From Polyangium sp. 15x6 (lineage in GTDB: Bacteria; Myxococcota_A; Polyangia; Polyangiales; Polyangiaceae): a DNA stretch of 41,250 nucleotides. Positions 26,828 to 34,542 of this stretch are shown here, in pieces. The stretch covers positions 1-41,250 of the forward strand of contig NZ_JASBQE010000104.1 in NCBI RefSeq assembly GCF_029960785.1. Direction: 5' to 3'. The notes beneath the pieces are model-generated. The model worked only from the letters and a program-made list of their open reading frames with translations, searched no databases and was not told the DNA's origin. Positions within the stretch are counted from its first letter, which is position 1. Each line of letters opens with the position of its first letter. The position numbers and the translations under genes were made by a program.

Positions 26828-27457
26828 TCAAAACGTGCCGACTTCGCCGAGCAGCGTGCCCGTCTCGATCAAATACACGTGGCCCCGCGGGGTCGACGCG
26901 CCCGCCTCCCAGCGCGATTCGACGACGAGCTCGTAGGGGAAGCCGCACGTCGAGCAGCTGTCCCCCGACATACCGCCGGCGTACACGTCCGGGAACGGGT
27001 TTTCCTCGAAGGAGAAGGCCAAGCGAAGGTCCGCGGCCCCGTCGTCGCCCCGATAGAGCTCCCCGCGCTGCTCGTGGTGGAGAATGCCGTCGGCGCTCGA
27101 GACCTGCCCGAGCACGAGGACCTGCAAGTATTCGTCGGCGCACTCGCTCTTGCGGTCGATGTGCTGCACCACCGGCGAGCTCTCGATATCGGCGGCGAGC
27201 GACCAGCTCACGGCGCTCTTCGTCCCGTTGGCCCACGCCACCTCGAAGCTCCCGGACCCGCCCGTCGCGTCGATGGCCTCCTGGCCGCTCACACCGAGGG
27301 GCGTCGGCTCGGTGAGGCCATGGTCCACGCGCAGCTCTCCCGCCATCGCCGGGAGGGAATCACAGGGATCGGCGCCGATCTCCCCCGTCTGTCCCCCCGT
27401 GCTCGTGCACCCCATGAGCAGCCCCACCAAAGCCCAGCAAGCAAGTCGTGCGTTCAT
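26828..27457 (-). CDS. Predicted lipoprotein, unknown function
   Basis: A 209-aa protein with signal MNARLACWALVGLLMGC and a lipobox LMGC (Cys17), so it should be lipid-anchored. The mature part has several cysteines (DPCDSL, SECADEY, SCSTCGFPYEL), suggesting disulfides, and a segment FPYELVVESRWEAG near the C-terminus. I recognise no family. The start at 27457 is set by GGAGG 5 nt upstream; an upstream in-frame ATG (27529) lies inside the shared regulatory region. It diverges from the DUF4423-type regulator at 27566, with a palindrome in between, so it is a candidate target of that regulator. Confidence 0.8.
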   Translation of the reverse strand: MNARLACWALVGLLMGCTSTGGQTGEIGADPCDSLPAMAGELRVDHGLTEPTPLGVSGQEAIDATGGSGSFEVAWANGTKSAVSWSLAADIESSPVVQHIDRKSECADEYLQVLVLGQVSSADGILHHEQRGELYRGDDGAADLRLAFSFEENPFPDVYAGGMSGDSCSTCGFPYELVVESRWEAGASTPRGHVYLIETGTLLGEVGTF

Positions 27458-27517
27458 CGAAGCCTCCTTCGCCCTCCACTTGCCGCACCCCACGGGCCAA
27501 CGCAAGCGCCGCGTAGC

Positions 27518-27569
27518 GCACATACGCATTATCTATCGTGCCGATCTGCTATCCTATGTGCACATATGC
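27518..27569. promoter_or_regulatory. Operator-like sites between the lipoprotein and the DUF4423 regulator
   Basis: TATGTGCACATA (27555-27566) is a perfect 12-bp palindrome that overlaps the regulator start codon. The word GCACATAYGC occurs at 27518-27527 and again at 27560-27569, 42 bp apart or four helical turns. TATCCT (27550-27555) is a -10-like box 10 nt before the ATG. The layout suggests autoregulation together with control of the divergent lipoprotein gene. Confidence 0.45.
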
Positions 27570-28543
27570 GATACAGGAAGGCGCACTACGATGAAATCGC
27601 AAAGGATTTCTGCCGAGCGCTCCGCGGCCGGCGCTCGCAGCGGCAGCTGAGCGTCCGGCTCGGGTACGGCACGAACGTCGCGTTCGGCTGGGAGTCCGGG
27701 CGGCGCTTTCCCACGCTCCCCACCCTGCTGCGCGTCGCGGCGTACAACGGTGTCGACGTCCATCGCGCGCTCGCGGAGTTCGTGCGCCAGGAGCCGGGCC
27801 TCGGCGCGGACGTCGCCGTCTCCGACCCGGCCCTCACGGCCACCCTGTTTCAGGTCCTCAAAGGGGGCCTGAGCAACGCCGAGATCGGCTCCCGCATCGG
27901 GCGCAGCGCGTCCCAGGTGTCGCGCTTCATGGCGGGCACGTCCCAGCCGCGGCTCCCCGACGTGCTGGCCATCGTCGACGCGACCACCGACCGACTGCTC
28001 GACTTCCTGGCCCTCTTCGTCCACCCGAGCCAATTGCCCTCGGTCGCGCGCGACTTCCGTGTGCTCGAGGAGCGCCGCCGGATCGCGACCGAGCTGCCCT
28101 GGTCGCACGCCGTCCTGCGCGTCCTCGAGCTCGCCAGCTACGCCGCCCTCCCCTGCCATGACGACGCCTGGGTCGCCGCTCGCCTCGGGCTGCCGGACGA
28201 CGAGGTGCGCGCGTGCCTCGAGGCCCTCTCGCGAGCGGGCCTGATCCGATGGCACGAAGGGCGGTATGCCGCGACGGCCGAGACGGTCGACATGACCCGA
28301 GGGCCCGCCGAGCCACGACAACGATTGAAAGCGCACTGGCTCGACGTCGCCGCGCGCCGGCAGCTTCGTGGCGATCCGGGCCTGTATTCCTACAACCTGG
28401 TCAGCGTCGCGCGCTCGGACCTCGAGCGGCTGCGGGCTTTGCACGTGCGGTATTTCCACGAGCTTCGCCAGATCGTGTCGGACTCGCGCGAGCCCGACTG
28501 CGTCGCGCTGGTGGCGATGCAGCTCCTCGAGCTCGGCGCGTGA
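27566..28543 (+). CDS. XRE/DUF4423-type transcriptional regulator
   Basis: A 325-aa protein. An XRE-like HTH (about 8-62: FCRALRGRRSQRQLSVRLGY and WESGRRFPTLPTLLRVAA) is followed by a second HTH-like segment (95-145: LSNAEIGSRIGRSASQVSRFMAG). A C-terminal DUF4423 region (180-325) includes a winged-helix AARLGLPDDEVRACLEALSRAGLIRW and the end RALHVRYFHELRQIVSDS. This is the TIGR02147-like group I associate with Fibrobacteres, Bdellovibrionota and myxobacteria. The start at 27566 follows a -10-like box by 10 nt. The reading frame is open for 687 nt upstream, but there it is antisense to the lipoprotein gene. Targets are unknown. Confidence 0.85.
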   Translation: MRYRKAHYDEIAKDFCRALRGRRSQRQLSVRLGYGTNVAFGWESGRRFPTLPTLLRVAAYNGVDVHRALAEFVRQEPGLGADVAVSDPALTATLFQVLKGGLSNAEIGSRIGRSASQVSRFMAGTSQPRLPDVLAIVDATTDRLLDFLALFVHPSQLPSVARDFRVLEERRRIATELPWSHAVLRVLELASYAALPCHDDAWVAARLGLPDDEVRACLEALSRAGLIRWHEGRYAATAETVDMTRGPAEPRQRLKAHWLDVAARRQLRGDPGLYSYNLVSVARSDLERLRALHVRYFHELRQIVSDSREPDCVALVAMQLLELGA

Positions 28544-28611
28544 CCGAACGCTGCGTCGCGTACGCGGCGCGCCTGTCACACTCCGCGCCCCCGATCCGAT
28601 AACGAGCCGCC

Positions 28612-29223
28612 ATGCAGCCCATCGTAGCCTTTCTCCTGACCTCGTTCGCCCTCGCCGCGCCCACGCTCTGCGCCTGCAAGCCGGCGCCCCCGCCGGAGCC
28701 AAGCCCGTCCGTGGGGGAGCTCCCGAGGGCGCTCACGGCCCGGCTAAGCGCCGCGCTGCCGGATCACCGCGCCAAATGTGACGGCGCGATGTCGGGCCCG
28801 TGCAACTTGCGCGGGGATCTCGATGGCGACGGCATCCTCGACGACGTGGTGTTCGTGCAGAGCCGCGCGGGCGCCGGGGGGATTGCGATCCTCTGGGGGA
28901 AGGGCGCCGTGGAGCTGCTCGGCGGAGGGCGCCGGGGGCAATCCTGGACGACGACCGAGGTGGCCGACGTCGACGGCAGCCAAGGGGCGACGCCATCCGC
29001 GACGGAGGTCGACGCCGACCTCGGCTGGCTCGCGCGCTGGGAGCTGCGACCTCGAAAGCTCCGCAACGACGTCCCCGTCCTCGTCGGGCGGATCGGCGGG
29101 AGGACCGTCGAATCGCCTGCGCCGGGCGCCCTCGGCGACGGGTTGCTGCTCGATGGCGGCGACGCCGCGGCCGTCCTCTACCGCACCGCGGACGGCTGGA
29201 CGCTGATGCACCTCGGCTTTTAG
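28612..29223 (+). CDS. Predicted lipoprotein with an EF-hand/FG-GAP-like Asp loop
   Basis: A 203-aa protein with an N-terminal signal (MQPIVAFLLTSFALAAPTLCAC; lipobox-like LCAC with Cys22) and a Pro-rich spacer. It has the loop DLDGDGILDD (about 69-78), as in FG-GAP/VCBS or EF-hand calcium-binding segments, followed by VVFVQSRAGAGGIAILWG. Two mature cysteines (KCDG, PCNL) flank a short loop. The signal for lipidation is moderate; Sec export with signal peptidase I is the alternative. It lies 68 nt after the regulator gene on the same strand and may be read through from it. Confidence 0.75.
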   Translation: MQPIVAFLLTSFALAAPTLCACKPAPPPEPSPSVGELPRALTARLSAALPDHRAKCDGAMSGPCNLRGDLDGDGILDDVVFVQSRAGAGGIAILWGKGAVELLGGGRRGQSWTTTEVADVDGSQGATPSATEVDADLGWLARWELRPRKLRNDVPVLVGRIGGRTVESPAPGALGDGLLLDGGDAAAVLYRTADGWTLMHLGF

Positions 29224-29660
29224 GTGCCGCTTGGACGCCAAAGCTGCATGATCCCGTCGCGCATCACGCCGCCCCCCCACCGCAGGCTCCGCCCACCTCG
29301 ACGTCCCTCCCACGACCGAGCCGGTCCGGTTCGTTCTCTGGAGCTGCGACGATGTTGTACTTTTCTACATCTGCTGTTCGATATCGCTCACAGGTAAGCC
29401 GTGTCCGTCGAGTTCCTTCCTCATTATTCATCAACACTAGATTTTTTTATTGGCATGGATCCATGCGTGTGACTGCCATGGACGACAGCACGCTTTTTCA
29501 TCCTTGACGTCCGCAACGAAATCTAGTTCAACTCCGCGTGCTCGCGCAGTAAGCGGCATCCGTGCGCAAGTTGCCAACCGTCCGCGGTGGGTGACGCGGC
29601 GTGAACGCAACATTGCGACATTCCCGGGATCGAATGCATATCCCGAAGGGAGCTAGAAAA
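29224..29660. other. 437-nt non-coding stretch, lower GC
   Basis: No supported gene on either strand. The segment from about 29340 is AT-richer than the surroundings, with a T7 run at 29442-29448, and contains GCATGGATCCATGC (29453-29466), a perfect 14-bp palindrome. It should hold the promoter of the secreted-protein gene at 29661. Confidence 0.4.
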
Positions 29661-30155
29661 ATGCGAATGAAGACCGTTTGGCTTTTCGCCGTCGGAGCGA
29701 TGTTTGCCTCCGTGGCAGTTGGTGCTTCCAACGCCGAAGCACTGCATAAGCGTGAATCTGCGATGGCGTGCTTCGCGCGCGGAACCACCGATTCCTGGAC
29801 ATCTTCGGCTGGCCTGTCCAATTACTCCACCACGGACAACTTGACCATCAACTGCGCCGTGAATGATGACGACCGCTTCAAGAAGGAGGACGTGGCGACG
29901 TTGAACATGCACGGGTACAACGGCAACTCCAGTACGCCTATTTATGCGGTTGCTTGCGTTTCGTACTATGCTTCCAATGGCGGAGCTTGCGGAGCCTCGT
30001 CATCAGCGGCAGGCGTCGGCAATTACACACTCTCCCCTGCACGCACATACTGGACGAGCACCTATGCCTCCGATTTCGGGTTCGTGCAGTTGACGCTCGG
30101 GACAATCTCGGGCTCATCTGCTAGTAGCTTCAGGGGCTTCTACATCTCGAACTGA
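29661..30155 (+). CDS. Small secreted protein, unknown function
   Basis: A 164-aa protein from the ATG at 29661, with AAGGGAG about 9 nt upstream; the more upstream ATG at 29601 would put a charged leader before the signal peptide. The signal MRMKTVWLFAVGAMFASVAVGASNAEA predicts cleavage near residue 25-27. The mature part (about 138 aa) is rich in Ser, Thr, Tyr and Asn. It has Cys pairs spaced as in extracellular beta-sandwich proteins (MACF, INCAVN, VACVSYY, GACG) and ends FRGFYISN. No family recognised. The gene lies in a lower-GC patch with less biased codon use, so it may be a recent arrival. Confidence 0.75.
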   Translation: MRMKTVWLFAVGAMFASVAVGASNAEALHKRESAMACFARGTTDSWTSSAGLSNYSTTDNLTINCAVNDDDRFKKEDVATLNMHGYNGNSSTPIYAVACVSYYASNGGACGASSSAAGVGNYTLSPARTYWTSTYASDFGFVQLTLGTISGSSASSFRGFYISN

Positions 30156-30305
30156 CGAGGGAGCGTATCCTGGGAGGGGGCATGGTTGTCATGGTGCACC
30201 CCTGTGACCTCGTGCCCCTCCCGCTCGCTCCTCTCATTGTCCCGGCAGCTTTCCTACGCGGCTTTGGGAAATGCTGCCAACCTGGCGCTGGCTCAGGAGA
30301 GTTGC

Positions 30306-30962
30306 ATGGCGGCTGCACGTAGTATCTTCTCGAGCATTCTTCCGCTCATCGCGGGGGCGCTCGCCGGAGCGATGGCGACGGTGCTCATCTCCCGCGATAA
30401 AACCACGAACATGAACACGCCGTCGAGCACGGCTCCTCATGTTTCGCACGAACCGGGCACGATACGGATTCCAACCGGCGCGAACCAGGGAACCGGGACT
30501 TCGGAGCTCGACGACCTCAAGAAACGCCTCGCAGCGCTCGAGAAGCGCGAAGCTCCGTCCGATACGGACCAAGAGAGTCCTTACCAGCCGGCTGCGCTGC
30601 CCGATCCCGAGGAATGGAAGGCCCATCGCGAGAAGCATCATCGAGAAATCGTGGAGGCGCACGAGCGCGCCCCCGTGGATTCCCAATGGGCGCCTCGAGC
30701 GCGGACGCTGCTCTTGGACGAGCTGCGCACCATGGAGACATCGGATGGGTTTTCGGTGCGTAATGTTGATTGCAGAACCAATACCTGCACGGCCCTCCTC
30801 GAGTGGGCGGATTACGGTCAGGCCGTAAAAGGCTGGGGCAGTGCCATCGAACACGTGTACAAGTTGAATTGCGGGCGAGAGATTTTACTGCCTGAGCCTC
30901 CAGATCCAGGCGTACGATATCAGGCCACCATGGTCTTCACATGCGATGCCCCCGCGGAATAG
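30306..30962 (+). CDS. Membrane-anchored protein with coiled coil and Cys-pair domain
   Basis: A 218-aa protein from the ATG at 30306, with AGGAGAG 6 nt upstream; an ATG at 30186 gives an implausible Cys/Ser-rich leader. One membrane helix (7-28: FSSILPLIAGALAGAMATVLI) is followed by a Ser/Thr spacer and a short coiled coil (about 64-81: SELDDLKKRLAALEKRE). The C-terminal domain carries NVDCRTNTCTALLEW, a VxCRxxxCxxxxEW-style disulfide motif frequent in small envelope proteins, plus two more cysteines (KLNCGRE, FTCDAP). It is likely periplasmic and disulfide-bonded. Function unknown. Confidence 0.75.
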   Translation: MAAARSIFSSILPLIAGALAGAMATVLISRDKTTNMNTPSSTAPHVSHEPGTIRIPTGANQGTGTSELDDLKKRLAALEKREAPSDTDQESPYQPAALPDPEEWKAHREKHHREIVEAHERAPVDSQWAPRARTLLLDELRTMETSDGFSVRNVDCRTNTCTALLEWADYGQAVKGWGSAIEHVYKLNCGREILLPEPPDPGVRYQATMVFTCDAPAE

Positions 30963-31019
30963 ACATCGGCTCGCACCACAAAACCACGGTGACGCTGAGC
31001 GCGCCCTGAAAGGCCTCTG

Positions 31020-31041
31020 GCCGAAAAGGCGGCTTGTTTTT
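31020..31041 (+). terminator. Weak intrinsic terminator between convergent genes
   Basis: GCCG (31020-31023), 6-nt loop, CGGC (31030-31033), then TTGTTTTT (31034-31041). The stem is only 4 bp, but the T-rich tract and the position 58 nt after the plus-strand stop, ahead of the convergent PadR gene, fit a terminator. Confidence 0.4.
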
Positions 31042-31051
31042 CTCGAGCGCT

Positions 31052-31594
31052 TCACTCACACGCTCGCAGCACCCGCTCACTCTCCTCCGCCCAGCGTAGC
31101 CACGCGCGCTCGCGCGTGATGCCGAGGCGCAGCGTCAGATAGATCAACTTCTTCCACCGCGGCATCTCGTCTACCGGTTCCGCATAGTACTTCGCCTCGA
31201 TCGCCTCGAACGTGGCGAGCAGCGCCGCATGACGTTCGCGCGCAAGCGCGAGCTGTGCACGCAGATCCTCGATGCCGACGAGTTCGGCCGCAAAAAACTT
31301 GATCATCAGCGGGTCGGCGTGACGGGGCGCCTCTGGCGGCTCGCGGAACCAATCGGCGAACGCACGCCGGCCCTTCGCCGTGATCGTGTACACCTTCTTG
31401 TCCGGCTTGCCCTGCTGCTCGACCTCCTTGAACCGCACGAGCCCCGCCTCGGCGAGCGCCGCGAGCTCGCGGTACACCTGCTGGTGCGTCGCGCGCCAGT
31501 AGAACCCGGCGACCTCGTCGAACTCCTTCGTGATCTCGTAGCCCGTGGCCGGGCGCGTGCCGACGACGGCCAGGATCAAGTGCTTCAGGGACAT
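31052..31594 (-). CDS. PadR-family transcriptional regulator
   Basis: A 180-aa protein. The N-terminal winged-helix PadR domain (1-80) opens MSLKHLILAVVGTRPATGYEITKEFDEVAGFYWRATHQQVYRELAALAEAGLV and has KVYTITAKGRRAFADWF. The C-terminal dimerisation region (90-178, Vir_act_alpha_C type) includes PLMIKFFAAELVG and a helical WAEESERVLRACE end. PadR proteins act as dimers on inverted repeats and usually repress a neighbouring gene. Two matching 18-bp inverted repeats lie in the 95-bp divergent gap to the gene at 31690, which is therefore the obvious target along with padR itself. The ligand is unknown. Confidence 0.92.
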   Translation of the reverse strand: MSLKHLILAVVGTRPATGYEITKEFDEVAGFYWRATHQQVYRELAALAEAGLVRFKEVEQQGKPDKKVYTITAKGRRAFADWFREPPEAPRHADPLMIKFFAAELVGIEDLRAQLALARERHAALLATFEAIEAKYYAEPVDEMPRWKKLIYLTLRLGITRERAWLRWAEESERVLRACE

Positions 31595-31620
31595 GGCGAG
31601 GCTCCTCCGATCGATCTACG

Positions 31621-31638
31621 TATGCACATGGTTGCATA
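31621..31638. promoter_or_regulatory. PadR operator 1
   Basis: TATGCA-N6-TGCATA, a perfect inverted repeat 26 nt upstream of the padR start. It covers the TTGCAT -35 box of the divergent gene. Confidence 0.6.
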
Positions 31639-31660
31639 TCCCGGCGCCGGATGCTAGGAC
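31632..31660 (+). promoter_or_regulatory. Candidate promoter of the Lnt-like gene
   Basis: TTGCAT (31632-31637), 17 nt, TAGGAC (31655-31660) preceded by TGC as an extended -10. Transcription would start near 31667, inside operator 2. The -35 lies in operator 1, so a bound PadR would block this promoter. Confidence 0.45.
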
Positions 31661-31661
31661 C

Positions 31662-31679
31662 TATGCTACAAGGTGCATA
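31662..31679. promoter_or_regulatory. PadR operator 2
   Basis: TATGCT-N6-TGCATA has the same 18-bp layout as operator 1 with one half-site mismatch. With flanking bases, CCTATGC (31660-31666) and GCATAGG (31675-31681) are also exact complements. It starts 41 bp from operator 1, about four helical turns. Confidence 0.6.
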
Positions 31680-31689
31680 GGTGGTCACG

Positions 31690-33198
31690 ATGCCTTCGCT
31701 GAAGACGCTGTCCTCCGAGCGCGTGCGCTGGGCGATCCTCGCCCTCGGCGCGGTAGCGCTCTGCTTCTCGAACGGCGTTCACGCCAACGTCTTCGCGGCT
31801 TGGGTCGCGCCGGCTCTGATGTTGCGCTTCGTGATGATGTCGCCGCCGCGCTCCGGCTTCGCCGCGACGGCGGTCGTGTGCGGCATCGCCTCTTTCGTCA
31901 CGTTTCGAGGCGCCATTCCCATGCCGGACGCGGAGTACGCCGTCACGAGCGTGATCTCCGGCGTGCTCGGCGCGGTCCCTTATTTGCTGCACCGCCTTGC
32001 AGCCCAGCGCCTCGGAGGTGTGCCGGGCTCGCTCGTGTTTCCTGCGGCGAACGTCACCCTTCTCTACGTGGTTTCTCTCGGCGGCCCGTTCGGAACGTGG
32101 GCGAACGACGCGTACGTCCAGCTCGACTTCCTGCTGCTCTCGGAGCTCGCCTCGGTGACGGGGCTGTGGGGCGTCGTGTTCTTCGTCGCGTGGTTCGCCA
32201 GCGCGGTGCAGGGGCTGTTCGAATCTCGCGCGCTCCGCACCAATCCAGCGCTCGTGGCGTTCGGAGCATGCTTCATCCTCGCGCTCGGCTACGGCGCCTG
32301 GGCTCGCTACACACCTCGGACCGCGCGCCAAACCGTGCGCGTCGCAGCACTCAGCAATCCTGCTTCCCTGAGCGATCTCTTCTTCGAAGGCTGCCCCGCG
32401 CGCGAGGACACCACCTGCCGCGCCGGAAACAGCCGCGCACGTCTCGACAATCTTTTCGCGAAGTCCGAAACCGCCGTCCAGAATGGCGCGCGGGTGATCG
32501 TCTGGTACGAGGGCGCGGCGCAATACGACGAAGGCTCCGAGGCCGAGTTCGTCGGGCGCGCGCAGGACTTCACCCGCCGTCACGGCGTCCATCTCGTCGC
32601 CGGCGCCCTCCAGGTCCCCCGGGATCCCGGCGCGCGGATGACCAACAAGGCGATGGTCTTCACGCCCGAGGGCCGGCTCGCGTTCGAATACGTGAAGTCG
32701 ATCCCCGTGCCTGGCGAGCCCATCGTCGCGGGCAATGGGCAGGTGCAAACGCTCGACACGCCGTACGGACGCCTCGGCGTGATCATCTGCTTCGACGCCG
32801 ACTTCCCCGCGCTCGGCCGGAAGGCTGCGCTGCAGGGCGTCGATCTGCTGCTCGTGCCGGCCAACGATTGGCGCGCGATCACGCCCCTGCACGGAGAGAT
32901 GACGGTGTTCCGCGCGATCGAGGGCGGCTTCAGTCTCGTGCGAGCGGCGAGCAACGGCCTGTCGATCGCGACCGACGCGCGCGGCGTGCGCCTCGGGTCG
33001 AACGATTCTTTCGCCTCGCCCGGCGCCATCTTGTATGCCGACGCGCCAATCGCGGGCCACCTGACCCTTTATGCCAGATTCGGCGACTGGTTCGCTTATC
33101 TCTGCGCACTTTGTCTCGCAGCCCTCACGGCCGGCGCGATCTGGTCGGCTCGGCGGCGGGTCGAGCTTCAGTCCACCGGCAAGAACTCCGCATTGTAG
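31690..33198 (+). CDS. Membrane-bound carbon-nitrogen hydrolase, apolipoprotein N-acyltransferase-like
   Basis: A 502-aa protein from the ATG at 31690 (a GTG at 31681 is possible). Residues 12-205 contain about six membrane helices. Residues 215-475 form a nitrilase-fold domain with the triad E274 (VWYEGA), K336 (FEYVKSIPVPGEP) and C368 (VIICFDADFP), followed by the PANDWRAI and VRAASNG segments; a final helix lies near 460-485. This is the plan of Lnt, which acylates the N-terminus of lipoproteins, but the spacing around Lys and the ICFD motif differ from the classical CYE form. It could therefore be a paralogue with another acyl acceptor. Control by PadR also argues against a housekeeping enzyme. 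The 3' end overlaps the convergent VOC gene by 31 nt. Confidence 0.8.
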   Translation: MPSLKTLSSERVRWAILALGAVALCFSNGVHANVFAAWVAPALMLRFVMMSPPRSGFAATAVVCGIASFVTFRGAIPMPDAEYAVTSVISGVLGAVPYLLHRLAAQRLGGVPGSLVFPAANVTLLYVVSLGGPFGTWANDAYVQLDFLLLSELASVTGLWGVVFFVAWFASAVQGLFESRALRTNPALVAFGACFILALGYGAWARYTPRTARQTVRVAALSNPASLSDLFFEGCPAREDTTCRAGNSRARLDNLFAKSETAVQNGARVIVWYEGAAQYDEGSEAEFVGRAQDFTRRHGVHLVAGALQVPRDPGARMTNKAMVFTPEGRLAFEYVKSIPVPGEPIVAGNGQVQTLDTPYGRLGVIICFDADFPALGRKAALQGVDLLLVPANDWRAITPLHGEMTVFRAIEGGFSLVRAASNGLSIATDARGVRLGSNDSFASPGAILYADAPIAGHLTLYARFGDWFAYLCALCLAALTAGAIWSARRRVELQSTGKNSAL

Positions 33199-33602
33199 AC
33201 CACCTCCCACAAGTGCCCGTCCGGGTCTTCGAAGTAGCCGGCATAGCCGCCCCAGAAGGTCTTCTGCGCCGGCTTCACGATGCGGGCGCCGGCTCGGGCC
33301 GCCTGGGCCATCACGTCGTCCACCTCCTGCTCGCTGCGCACGTTGTGGCCGAGCGTGAAGTCGGCCGCGGGACGGCCCTGCGGTCGAGCCATGCCGGTAT
33401 CGTGGGCGAGGTCCTCGCGTGACCAGAGCGCGAGCCTGAGGCCTGGCTGCAGGTCGAAAAAGGCGACTGCGCCGTGCTCGAACTCGCGGCCGATGATGCC
33501 TTGCGTGGGCAGACCGAGGCCGTCACGATAGAAGGCGAGGGACTTCTCCAGGTCATCCACGCACACGGTGAGGACCGAAATTCTGGGCTTCATGCTGCCC
33601 AT
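33168..33602 (-). CDS. VOC-superfamily protein
   Basis: A 144-aa protein (MGSMKPRISVLTVCVDDLEKSLAFYRDGLGL). GGAGG precedes the ATG at 33602; Met at 33593 is an alternative start. It shows two beta-alpha-beta-beta-beta modules: HGAVAFFDLQPGLRLALW, then GHNVRSEQEVDDVMAQAARAGARIVKPAQKTFWGGYAGYFEDPDGHLWEVVYN. The terminal FxDPDGHLWE is the classic VOC metal-site end. It is divergent from an AraC-type gene only about 55 nt away, which probably regulates it, and overlaps the 3' end of the Lnt-like gene. The substrate is unknown; detoxification or drug binding is typical. Confidence 0.9.
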   Translation of the reverse strand: MGSMKPRISVLTVCVDDLEKSLAFYRDGLGLPTQGIIGREFEHGAVAFFDLQPGLRLALWSREDLAHDTGMARPQGRPAADFTLGHNVRSEQEVDDVMAQAARAGARIVKPAQKTFWGGYAGYFEDPDGHLWEVVYNAEFLPVD

Positions 33603-33657
33603 CTTTCCTCCGATCACGAGCCCCGTCTTGAACAAAACGGACACGCACGCGGACTCT

Positions 33658-34452
33658 GTGGATCTGGCCCAGGCCACTGGCCGTTATGACGAGGCGCCGG
33701 TGCCGCCGGCGCTGCGCGAGGTGTTCGCCTGTCGATGGATCCACCGCATGCCGGCGCATGACGCGGCACCGGTGCTGGTGGTGCCCGACGGCTGCATGGA
33801 TCTGCAATTCATCGATGGCGGGCGGCTGCGCGTGGCCGGGCCCGACCGCGAGCCGCAGACCGAGGTCCTGCGGGCCGGTTCGGTGGTGGTGGGCTACCGT
33901 TTTCGCCCGGGCGCCGCGGCGGCGTGGCTCGGCGTGCCGGCGCATGTGCTGCTGAACCGGCGCGTGGCGCTGGACGATCTGTGGGGCAACGCCAGGGCGT
34001 CGCGATTTGCGGTGAATGACCTCGCTGCCCTGGAGCAGCGGCTCGCCGCCCATCGGCCGCATACCTTTCGGATCGACGCGTCGATGAACGAGGCGTTTCA
34101 CCTGCTCCGTGGAGCAGACGCGCCGCCGGGCGTGCCGCTGGTTCGGTGGCTCTCCAATCGACTCTCGCTTTGCGAACGCACGTTGCGCCGGCGCTTCAGC
34201 GATCACTTCGGTTATGGGCCCAAGACGCTGGACAGGATTCTGCGATACCAGCACTTCCTCCGGCTCGTACGTGGGAGACCGTCCGCATCGATGGCCGCGT
34301 GGGCCGCCGAGGCCGGTTATGCCGACCAGCCACACCTGGTGCGCGAAAGCCGGCGCCTTGCCCGCCGCACGCCGGGCGACGTGATGGCGGCGATGCGTGC
34401 GCGGCTCGGCATCCATCACGAGGAGCTCCCGCCCGGGCGACGCACGTGGTGA
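33658..34452 (+). CDS. AraC-family transcriptional regulator
   Basis: A 264-aa protein from a GTG at 33658. A TTG at 33628 and ATGs at 33568 and 33592 are in frame, but the last two overlap the start of the divergent VOC gene, and none has a clear ribosome site, so the start is uncertain. The sensor part (about 10-150) has PPALREVFACRWIHRMP, VLVVPDGCMDLQFIDGGRLRVAGPD and VVGYRFRPGAAAAWLGVPA, the DUF6597-like pattern. The HTH_18 domain (about 165-245) has SLCERTLRRRFSDHFGYGPKTLDRILRYQHFLRL and AWAAEAGYADQPHLVRESRRLARRTPGDVM. It probably controls the divergent VOC gene. Confidence 0.85.
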   Translation: MDLAQATGRYDEAPVPPALREVFACRWIHRMPAHDAAPVLVVPDGCMDLQFIDGGRLRVAGPDREPQTEVLRAGSVVVGYRFRPGAAAAWLGVPAHVLLNRRVALDDLWGNARASRFAVNDLAALEQRLAAHRPHTFRIDASMNEAFHLLRGADAPPGVPLVRWLSNRLSLCERTLRRRFSDHFGYGPKTLDRILRYQHFLRLVRGRPSASMAAWAAEAGYADQPHLVRESRRLARRTPGDVMAAMRARLGIHHEELPPGRRTW

Positions 34453-34542
34453 GGGCGCTCGTCGGATCGGTGGGCTCCCAGCGCATGGCGCCGCCGCCCT
34501 CCCGCGGGTTCGCTGGCGAGGACCATGGGCGTCACGCCCCAC

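Noticed and set aside
29453-29466. Perfect 14-bp palindrome GCATGGATCCATGC as a regulator site
   Set aside because: Not near a start codon, and no second copy seen in the window; kept only as a note in the intergenic entry.
31545-33422. 625-codon plus-strand frame across the PadR operator region
   Set aside because: Out of frame with the Lnt-like gene and extremely Arg-rich; a shadow frame.
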